Below, piece by piece: positions 1 to 4,611 of a stretch of 5,614 nt of DNA. The translations under genes and the position numbers were made by a program. Numbering within the stretch: position 1 is the stretch's first letter; every line of letters starts with the position of its first letter. Below the pieces are notes generated by a model. That model saw only the letters and a list, made by a program, of their open reading frames with translations. It was not told the DNA's origin and ran no database searches. Origin of the DNA: an uncultured Bacteroidota bacterium (GTDB lineage Bacteria; Bacteroidota; Bacteroidia; Chitinophagales; Chitinophagaceae); NCBI GenBank assembly GCA_903835145.1, contig CAILMA010000475.1, forward strand, positions 1 to 5,614, written 5' to 3'.

Positions 1-46
1 AAGCAGATTCGTCGTTGTACTTATCGTAAAATGTACTGAATTTCAT
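1..46 (-). CDS. Start of an unidentified gene running off the left edge (5' end only)
   Basis: Reading the minus strand from an ATG at 46, fifteen codons stay open to the window edge and give MKFSTFYDKYNDESA, a polar, protein-like N-terminus that I do not recognise. Support comes mainly from what precedes it: on the minus strand the octamer TATCTTCG (58-51) differs by one base from the Bacteroidota -7 consensus TAnnTTTG and lies four bases before the ATG. This spacing would make the message nearly leaderless, so the true start might be a later codon outside the window. It lies 61 bases downstream of the small membrane-protein gene on the same strand, with no terminator visible between them, so it could also be the tail of the pyrR-pyrB cluster. 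Fifteen open codons alone are weak evidence. Confidence 0.42.
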   Translation of the reverse strand, partial: MKFSTFYDKYNDESA

Positions 47-50
47 ACCA

Positions 51-58
51 CGAAGATA
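51..58 (-). promoter_or_regulatory. Possible -7 promoter element for the left-edge gene
   Basis: TATCTTCG on the minus strand is a 7-of-8 match to the Bacteroidota -7 motif TAnnTTTG, placed directly before the ATG at 46. The only TTG upstream that could act as a -33 element (minus strand, 85-83) leaves a spacer of 24 bases, longer than the usual 19 to 21, so the call rests on the -7 element. Confidence 0.3.
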
Positions 59-107
59 CAAAATATTGGGTACATTTACGGACAATCATTAATAGTAAAG
101 TGAGTTT

Positions 108-479
108 TTAGTACTCTACGGTATCATATTGATAATGTTTCACTTTGTTTTTTGACGGGATAAATTTTTTCCGCCCCAGGAGGAAGTAAGTAACCCCGGC
201 TGAAAATATAAATAACAGAAGCGGTACACCACGCAGATATAGAAATGCGATAAGCGGAAAACTACTGTACAATAGCCCCCAACAAGCCTTGGTAAAATTG
301 CTTGCCTTTTTAGAATAGAAAATTTCGGTTAATAGTAAGATGGTAAACAGTGATTCCTGCATTGATCCTCCAAAGAACATAAAGCTCAGTCCCTTGATAC
401 CATAGCTGCTCAGCACGGTGCTTGTAAACAGCACGGTGAGCCCCATGTAAAATGGAAATGGAAGAACGCGGATCTTCAT
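108..479 (-). CDS. Small multi-pass membrane protein of unknown function
   Basis: This gene encodes 123 residues that I cannot assign to a family. Hydrophobic stretches at about residues 8-26, 31-53, 66-84 and 85-102 suggest four membrane-spanning helices with short connecting loops. The segment around 55-65 (YSKKASNFTK) is basic and probably cytoplasmic, and so is the tail after residue 102, which begins GRKKF and is charged and hydrophilic to its end at YDTVEY. No signal peptidase site, catalytic motif or metal-binding cluster is visible. The ATG lies 21 bases after the pyrB stop on the same strand and no promoter or terminator fits in the gap, so it is probably co-transcribed with pyrB. 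That arrangement alone does not make it a pyrimidine gene. A transporter function is not supported, since 123 residues is short for one. It is a confident coding region with an unknown role. Confidence 0.8.
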   Translation of the reverse strand: MKIRVLPFPFYMGLTVLFTSTVLSSYGIKGLSFMFFGGSMQESLFTILLLTEIFYSKKASNFTKACWGLLYSSFPLIAFLYLRGVPLLLFIFSAGVTYFLLGRKKFIPSKNKVKHYQYDTVEY

Positions 480-500
480 ATTATATAATTAATAAAAGTA

Positions 501-1433
501 CTACTCGCTAATTTCCCGTTTACCTGATAGGAGGTAAATAACTGCCATTCGAATGGCCACTCCGTTTTCGACCTGTCCAAGAATGATAGATTGTTTGCTG
601 TCAGCCACATCAGAATTAATTTCGACACCCCTGTTTATAGGGCCGGGGTGCATGATAATAATTTTCTTTTCCAGGCTATCCAGCATCTGTTTGTTCACGC
701 CATAATACAAAGCATATTCCCGCAGGGTGGAGAAAAGTGGCTTGTGCTGCCTTTCAAGCTGAATTCGCAACACGTTTGCCACATCGCACCATTCGAGGGC
801 TTTTTTTACATTGTATTCTACGCGCACGCCAAGGTCTTCAATGTGTTTGGGTATTAGTGTAGGGGGGCCGGATACCGTTACTTCGGCACCCAATTTATTA
901 AGACAATATATATTGCTCAGTGCAACGCGGGAGTGCATGATATCTCCCAGTATTGCAATGCGTTTTCCTTTTAGTGAACCCATTTTTTCCCTGATGGAAT
1001 AGGCATCGAGCAGGGCCTGGGTAGGGTGTTCGTTAATACCATCGCCTGCATTTATGATGCAGGCATCTACGTGGCGCGACAAAAACCAGGGCGAACCACT
1101 TGCCGAATGCCGCATCACAATCATATCTACCTTCATAGCCAGTAGGTTATTTACTGTGTCAACGAGGGTTTCTCCTTTTGACACGGAAGAGCCTGAGGCT
1201 GAAAAATTGACTACATCGGCTCCGAGGCGTTTTTCTGCAAGCTCAAATGACAGGCGGGTACGGGTTGAATTTTCAAAAAATACGTTGGCAACAGTTGTAT
1301 CTCGTAGGGTAGGAACTTTCTTTATTGATCTTTGTAATACCTGTTTAAAATTGTCGGCAGTCTGGAATATCAACTCAATATCCTGTACATTTAATTCCTT
1401 GATGCCCAACAAATGTTTTACAGAAAGCCCCAT
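501..1433 (-). CDS. pyrB: Aspartate carbamoyltransferase catalytic subunit
   Basis: PyrB joins carbamoyl phosphate and L-aspartate to give N-carbamoyl-L-aspartate and phosphate, the committed step of UMP synthesis in the cytoplasm. At 310 residues it has the usual catalytic-chain length. The carbamoyl-phosphate domain carries FFENSTRTR (residues 52-60), the 80s-loop SSVSKGE (82-88, Lys86 in the place of E. coli Lys84), MRHS (107-110) and HPTQ (136-139). The aspartate domain carries GDIMHSRVA (163-171, Arg169), LRIQ (222-225, with the Arg and Gln that bind aspartate) and HPGPINRG (262-269). All expected active-site residues are present. The HPGP form resembles the Bacillus-type enzyme rather than the E. 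coli HPLP form. No pyrI regulatory chain is in the window. It lies 112 bases downstream of pyrR, suggesting one pyrimidine operon. The ATG start gives the normal N-terminus MGLSVKHLLGI. Confidence 0.98.
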   Translation of the reverse strand: MGLSVKHLLGIKELNVQDIELIFQTADNFKQVLQRSIKKVPTLRDTTVANVFFENSTRTRLSFELAEKRLGADVVNFSASGSSVSKGETLVDTVNNLLAMKVDMIVMRHSASGSPWFLSRHVDACIINAGDGINEHPTQALLDAYSIREKMGSLKGKRIAILGDIMHSRVALSNIYCLNKLGAEVTVSGPPTLIPKHIEDLGVRVEYNVKKALEWCDVANVLRIQLERQHKPLFSTLREYALYYGVNKQMLDSLEKKIIIMHPGPINRGVEINSDVADSKQSIILGQVENGVAIRMAVIYLLSGKREISE

Positions 1434-1468
1434 CTTATTTTACTTTTACTCTTTATGTGTTAACTAAC

Positions 1469-1494
1469 TCACCCGAGGGGAAAATCACCCAAGG
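1469..1494. repeat. Near-perfect 10-base direct repeat in the pyrR-pyrB gap
   Basis: TCACCCGAGG (1469-1478) recurs as TCACCCAAGG (1485-1494) with one mismatch; the two copies are offset by 16 bases and joined by GGAAAA. These are the most GC-rich bases in an otherwise AT-rich 112-base gap ahead of pyrB. The placement would suit a tandem binding site for a protein or an RNA element acting on pyrB, but nothing in the sequence proves a function. Neither copy resembles the PyrR-binding loop known from Bacillus (ARUCCNGNGAGGYU). Confidence 0.35.
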
Positions 1495-1545
1495 TCTAAT
1501 AACTGTTCAAACGTTCTTTTACGACTGCTGCTATCATTACCGCTG

Positions 1546-2088
1546 TTAATTTGTAGACTTATCGAGCAGCACTACTTCATCTTTTCCGTCTTTTTCCTGC
1601 CAATATACCTTCACTTTTTGAGTGAGAATGGTATCGACAGAATAACCTGCATAGTCGGGCTGAATAGGTAATTCCCTACTGAAGCGGCGGTCTATGAGGG
1701 TAAGCAATTCTACGTGTTTTGGTCTTCCGAAATCAATCAATGCGTCCATTGCCGAGCGTATTGTTCGGCCGGTATGCAGCACATCGTCTATCAATATCAC
1801 GTTCATGCCTTCCACACTAAAGGGGATATCTGTGTATGAAGGTACAATTATGTTTGCTCCTGCATGCACGTCATCACGGTAAAAAGTGATATCAAGCAAT
1901 CCGTAAAGGATATTGTTGTTACCACTTATGTTTTTGACCAATTGGGCTATCCGGTCTGAGAGGTATTTTCCACGCGGTTGAATTCCTACGAGTGCGGTGT
2001 GGGCAAAGGTAGGATGATTTTCCACCAACTGGTGAGCCAACCGCTGCAACGTGATATTCATTAGGTTACTATTAAGCAGCGTTTTCAC
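1546..2088 (-). CDS. pyrR: PyrR bifunctional protein: pyr regulator and uracil phosphoribosyltransferase
   Basis: PyrR is a type I phosphoribosyltransferase that converts uracil and PRPP to UMP. In Firmicutes it also binds pyr mRNA in response to UMP and drives attenuation. The 180 residues match the family length. Visible elements are LVGIQPRG (33-40), LDITFYRDD (65-73, a PyrR-type signature), the PRPP-binding motif VILIDDVLHTGRT (97-109) and LIDRRFSRELPIQPDYAG (131-148), also typical of PyrR. The start chosen is GTG at 2088. An ATG at 2061 (codon 10) is the alternative, but residues from about 4 align with the known N-terminus of the family (compare NITLQRLAHQLVE with the Bacillus ALTRIAHEMIE region), so the longer form is preferred. 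It diverges from the NTF2-like gene and heads the pyrR-pyrB cluster. RNA-binding regulation is established in Gram-positives and only inferred here. Confidence 0.95.
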   Translation of the reverse strand: MKTLLNSNLMNITLQRLAHQLVENHPTFAHTALVGIQPRGKYLSDRIAQLVKNISGNNNILYGLLDITFYRDDVHAGANIIVPSYTDIPFSVEGMNVILIDDVLHTGRTIRSAMDALIDFGRPKHVELLTLIDRRFSRELPIQPDYAGYSVDTILTQKVKVYWQEKDGKDEVVLLDKSTN

Positions 2089-2107
2089 TATTTGTTGGAT
2101 TTATCAT

Positions 2108-2115
2108 CAAAATTA
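2108..2115 (-). promoter_or_regulatory. Candidate -7 promoter element for pyrR
   Basis: On the minus strand TAATTTTG is an exact match to the Bacteroidota -7 motif TAnnTTTG, ending 19 bases before the GTG of pyrR. Transcription would begin near 2101, giving a leader of only about 13 bases. The nearest TTTG (2149-2146) is 30 bases upstream, too far for a standard -33 element, so the promoter is incomplete by consensus. Confidence 0.38.
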
Positions 2116-2188
2116 GAAATCCCCGGCTTATTTTTTATTAATTACCAAAAAATGTTTTGCACACCTGTTTCCACTCCTAAGAATGGCG

Positions 2189-2196
2189 TACTTTCG
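2189..2196 (+). promoter_or_regulatory. Candidate -7 promoter element for the NTF2-like gene
   Basis: TACTTTCG is one base from the Bacteroidota -7 motif TAnnTTTG and sits 21 bases before the ATG at 2218. The predicted transcript start near 2203 favours ATG 2218 over GTG 2209 as the translation start, because the latter would leave almost no leader. No good -33 TTTG is found at the normal distance: TTTG at 2156-2159 is 29 bases upstream. Confidence 0.36.
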
Positions 2197-2217
2197 CGAC
2201 AGTGAAAAGTGAGTTTT

Positions 2218-2667
2218 ATGAACAATCCTGCCAATAAACGCCAAAACATAAACGATTTTTTTGAAGTATATGCTCATGCTCTTGAGATACATGATACCAA
2301 GGGGATGACTTTTTTACACAATATACCTTGTACAATGGTTTCCGACGATGCATTGACTTTATTCAATGATGCAAGTAAGCTGGAAGGGTTTTTCAATCAG
2401 GGGATGACATTTTACAGGCAATTTGGCATTGTGCATGCCCGGCCCGATGTTCGCAGCAAGGTGGATCTTACTACCAAGATAGCGAATGTAAAAGTAAACT
2501 GGCGCTACCTTGACGGATTGATGCAACCGGTGTATAACTGTGATTACCATTATGTTATGAAGCTGGATAAGAATAAGCACTGGAAGATATTGTTTTCGGT
2601 TTCGGTAAACGAACGGGAACGTATGGAAGAGTGGAAAAGTAACAGGACTGTAGATACCGTAGCCTAA
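2218..2667 (+). CDS. NTF2-like / SnoaL-fold protein, function unknown
   Basis: The product (149 residues from ATG 2218; 152 if GTG 2209 is used) has the layout of the NTF2-like superfamily, small cone-shaped alpha+beta proteins including SnoaL cyclases, ketosteroid isomerases and many stress-related proteins of unknown role. An N-terminal helix (about 10-31, NDFFEVYAHALEIHDTKGM) is followed by a short strand around IPCTMVSDD, a second helical part with FFNQGMTFYRQF (58-69), and then a curved sheet: KIANVKVNWRYLDG (87-100), YNCDYHYVMKLDK (106-118) and HWKILFSVSVN (121-131). The WRY...YHYV...WKILFS pattern is typical of the last three strands. No clear Asp/His catalytic pair can be assigned, so an enzyme activity is not claimed. 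There is no signal peptide, so it is probably cytoplasmic. It diverges from pyrR and is followed 38 bases later by a membrane-protein gene on the same strand. Confidence 0.85.
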   Translation: MNNPANKRQNINDFFEVYAHALEIHDTKGMTFLHNIPCTMVSDDALTLFNDASKLEGFFNQGMTFYRQFGIVHARPDVRSKVDLTTKIANVKVNWRYLDGLMQPVYNCDYHYVMKLDKNKHWKILFSVSVNERERMEEWKSNRTVDTVA

Positions 2668-2705
2668 TTTTGTTTGCTATTTAAAGTTATAAATTTCATA
2701 TATTT

Positions 2706-3080
2706 ATGGTTAAAGGCCACGCGACAGGCTATCAGATTTTGGTTTATCTGGCATATGGTTTTTACTTTTTGCTTGGGGCCAGTTGGTTTGTAATTAGTTA
2801 TTTTAATACCCAGCGGTTCAACCCATCTGCATTTTTAGTTATGGCTGTGTTTGGCGTTCAGTCTTATTACAAACATCTATTGAGTAACCTTGTATTGGGT
2901 GTCATCACACTCTTGTTTTCCATTTACATGTTTCTTCATTCGCTTAATAGTGCGGTTCTTGCTTCCCGCATGGGGTCTTTAATGCTTTTCGATAAACTGA
3001 TGGTGGCAATGACCGTGGCGAGTCTTGCTTTTTCCGGTATTCTCATTTTTAGTTTTTTGAAGCTAAATTTTAAGGATTGA
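2706..3080 (+). CDS. Small integral membrane protein of unknown function
   Basis: This 124-residue protein is not recognised. Hydrophobic segments at about residues 9-32, 58-80 and 97-118 are clear membrane helices. A shorter one at 41-53 (AFLVMAVFGVQSY) may be a fourth helix or a re-entrant stretch. The N-terminus (MVKGHATGYQ) is short and lacks a cleavable signal peptide, and the C-terminus is a short charged tail (KLNFKD). It contains no cysteines and no evident catalytic motif. It starts 38 bases after the NTF2-like gene. That gap is AT-rich and holds a weak promoter-like pair (TTTG 2669-2672 and TAAATTTC 2690-2697, spacer 17), so it may be read from its own promoter or with its neighbour. 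Its size resembles the membrane protein at 108-479, but I see no sequence similarity between the two. Confidence 0.78.
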   Translation: MVKGHATGYQILVYLAYGFYFLLGASWFVISYFNTQRFNPSAFLVMAVFGVQSYYKHLLSNLVLGVITLLFSIYMFLHSLNSAVLASRMGSLMLFDKLMVAMTVASLAFSGILIFSFLKLNFKD

Positions 3081-3287
3081 AAACTCGACTTTATTTTTAC
3101 ATCTTCACTTCCTTTCAATCCAATATTTTATTTTTTAATTCGACTTGTCGTCACTTTTATTGGCTGCCGTTGTCGTTGAGATTTTTGTTGCTCCTCAATG
3201 TGAAACTATTGAAGGTTTAAAGAAAATTCTGCATTTTAATTATATGCTGACTATTTTCGAATAATTTCCACAAATTGTGTACTTTTA
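3081..3287. other. AT-rich intergenic stretch with no recognisable gene
   Basis: Between the membrane protein and the radical SAM promoter there is an AT-rich stretch with frequent stops in all plus frames. I found no hairpin followed by a T-run, no tRNA-like or other structured RNA, and no convincing repeat; TCGACTT occurs at 3085-3091 and again near 3141, which is short enough to be chance. A minus-strand open frame that reaches into this stretch begins inside the radical SAM gene and reads like a shadow. The gap is long for this compact region, so an unrecognised regulatory RNA cannot be excluded. Confidence 0.5.
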
Positions 3288-3320
3288 TTTGGCAATGTTG
3301 TCTATTTAGTTGTAAATTTG
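3288..3320 (+). promoter_or_regulatory. Bacteroidota-type promoter for the radical SAM gene
   Basis: TTTG (3288-3291) and TAAATTTG (3313-3320) match both the -33 (TTTG) and -7 (TAnnTTTG) elements of the Bacteroidota housekeeping sigma factor exactly, with a spacer of 21 bases. The transcript would start near 3327, leaving a leader of about 33 bases before the ATG at 3361. This is the best promoter in the window. Confidence 0.55.
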
Positions 3321-3360
3321 CTGTCACGTAAATTGACATTGCGTTTATAAACTTATAGTC

Positions 3361-4434
3361 ATGATTAATCAGGTTGCGAATGGGCGTTTTGAAAAGGGTA
3401 GAGGGGCGCAATTTAATCCGAAAAACAGGTTCCTTACCGGGGAGTATGTGCAAGAGCACTTGGAAGGAATTGATGATTGGGAAGAAGAAAACCGAATAAC
3501 ACAGATTGTTTACGATAACAGTAAGACCTTAGTCAATAAAGTTACAAGTCCGGATGTCGGGATGCTGTATTCTGTTAATCCCTACCAGGGCTGCGAGCAC
3601 GGTTGTATCTATTGTTATGCACGCAACTCGCATGAATATTGGGGGTACAGTGCCGGGATCGATTTTGAAAGCCGGATTGTAGTAAAAAGAAATGCACCAT
3701 CTCTGCTGCGTAAGTTTTTCGAAAACCCTAACTGGGTGCCGGCTCCCATTTCATTATCTGGCAATACTGATTGTTACCAGCCGATAGAACGGAAGATGCG
3801 CATTACCCGGGCCTTACTTGAAATTTGCCTGGAGTTCAGGAACCCTGTAGGTATCCTCACCAAGAATTCGCTTGTATTGCGCGATATGGATATCATACAG
3901 GAGCTTGCCAAGCTTAAGCTTGTGAAAGTTCTTACATCTATTACATCGACCGACGAGAAGCTGCGGCTGGCGATGGAACCACGAACAGCTACCTATGCTT
4001 CCCGGCTAAAAGTGCTGGAAACATTTTCGAAGGCAGGAGTACCAACGGGCATTATGAATGCCCCATTGATACCCGGGCTGAATGATATGCATATGCACGA
4101 CGTACTTAAAGCAGCAAGTGAAGCAGGCGCGCAATGGGCCGGTTATACAGTTGTGAGGCTGAACGGTGCTATAAGAGGTATTTTTCAAGACTGGCTTAAT
4201 AAGACGTTTCCTGATCGTGCAGCAAAGGTGTGGCACCAGATAAGTGAGTGCCATGATGGTGATGTAAATGACAGCCGTTTTGGAAACCGTATTGTGGGTG
4301 ATGGTCGTTTCGCTGAGCTCATCAGAGATCAATTCAAACTCTATTGCAGGAAGTTTCACCTCAATGAAAATAAGATGGAGTACAACACAGATGCGTTCAG
4401 AAGGATTAAGAACAATCAGCTGCCCTTGTTTTAG
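3361..4434 (+). CDS. PA0069-family (SplB-like) radical SAM protein with a C-terminal clamp-binding-like motif
   Basis: This 357-residue protein is a radical SAM enzyme: Cys78, Cys82 and Cys85 in GCEHGCIYCYAR form the CxxxCxxC site for a [4Fe-4S] cluster that cleaves S-adenosylmethionine. The SAM barrel follows with SLSGNTDCYQPIER (131-144), GILTKNS (164-170), the strand VLTSITSTDE (190-199), MEPRT (205-209) and APLIPGLND (234-242). CYARNSHEYWGY after the cluster and the NTDCYQPIE motif are features of the PA0069/COG1533 group, related to spore photoproduct lyase. The N-terminus (GRGAQFNPKNRF, 13-24) is also typical of this group. Substrate is unknown; a DNA-related role is inferred from the superfamily and from the last five residues, QLPLF (353-357), which match the beta sliding-clamp-binding pentapeptide QLxLF. 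It has its own promoter and converges on ribBA, so context gives no partner. True spore photoproduct lyase is unlikely, since the phylum does not sporulate. Confidence 0.93.
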   Translation: MINQVANGRFEKGRGAQFNPKNRFLTGEYVQEHLEGIDDWEEENRITQIVYDNSKTLVNKVTSPDVGMLYSVNPYQGCEHGCIYCYARNSHEYWGYSAGIDFESRIVVKRNAPSLLRKFFENPNWVPAPISLSGNTDCYQPIERKMRITRALLEICLEFRNPVGILTKNSLVLRDMDIIQELAKLKLVKVLTSITSTDEKLRLAMEPRTATYASRLKVLETFSKAGVPTGIMNAPLIPGLNDMHMHDVLKAASEAGAQWAGYTVVRLNGAIRGIFQDWLNKTFPDRAAKVWHQISECHDGDVNDSRFGNRIVGDGRFAELIRDQFKLYCRKFHLNENKMEYNTDAFRRIKNNQLPLF

Positions 4435-4543
4435 TCGCAATGATTAATAATAGGCAAGTAAGCCGCTGACTCAATGGCGAGAAACCAGAATATTGTTTCT
4501 GACTTTTCGTTGGGCGCATTTATCCACTTGGAAAGTGCAGTCC

Positions 4544-4590
4544 AAAAAAAATCCATTGAAGATTCAACAGGTTGAATATCAATGGATTTT
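4544..4590 (-). terminator. Strong intrinsic terminator of ribBA, possibly bidirectional, with a two-tier stem
   Basis: The convergent gap holds a perfect 12-base inverted repeat, 4548-4559 pairing with 4579-4590 (AAAATCCATTGA / TCAATGGATTTT). Nested inside is a second perfect repeat, ATTCAAC (4562-4568) with GTTGAAT (4571-4577), separated from the first by AG on one side and A on the other. On the minus strand the stem is followed by eight T residues (complement of the A-run 4544-4551), the classic signal for ending the ribBA transcript, whose stop lies 22 bases upstream. On the plus strand it ends in TTTTGAAG, so it could also stop the radical SAM transcript, though less efficiently. The innermost pair would leave a two-base loop, so the real loop is likely four bases. 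Confidence 0.85.
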
Positions 4591-4611
4591 GAAGTTTATA
4601 AATGCCGTTTG

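Noticed and set aside
2..103. Plus-strand frame open from the left edge to a TGA at 102-104, as a possible gene tail
   Set aside because: The translation is not recognisable, and the minus-strand ATG with a -7-like element in the same place is a better explanation; neither is proven.
1054..1467. Long plus-strand open frame of 137 codons opposite the 5' half of pyrB, and another of 88 codons at 591-857
   Set aside because: Both lie antisense to a pyrB with a full set of catalytic motifs; their translations are low-complexity shadows with no recognisable domain or promoter.
1434..1545. PyrR-binding attenuator (anti-antiterminator loop) ahead of pyrB
   Set aside because: The minus-strand sequence AGACCTTGGGTGA only vaguely resembles ARUCCNGNGAGGYU, lacks the GAGG core, and I could not pair flanking bases into a stable stem or find a following terminator.
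3361..4434. Annotation as spore photoproduct lyase (splB)
   Set aside because: The apparent donor-cysteine position is not conserved, the motifs fit the PA0069 group better, and a Bacteroidota host would not form endospores.
4006..4440. Minus-strand open frame of 144 codons opposite the 3' part of the radical SAM gene
   Set aside because: It overlaps a well-conserved coding region, its translation has no family features, and it would start just past the stop of the sense gene without a promoter-like element.
4480..4500. Small hairpin AGAAAC / GTTTCT downstream of the radical SAM gene, considered as its own terminator
   Set aside because: The stem has only six pairs, mostly A-T, with a nine-base loop, and is followed by GAC and four T residues. 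The larger terminator at 4544-4590 is far more convincing.
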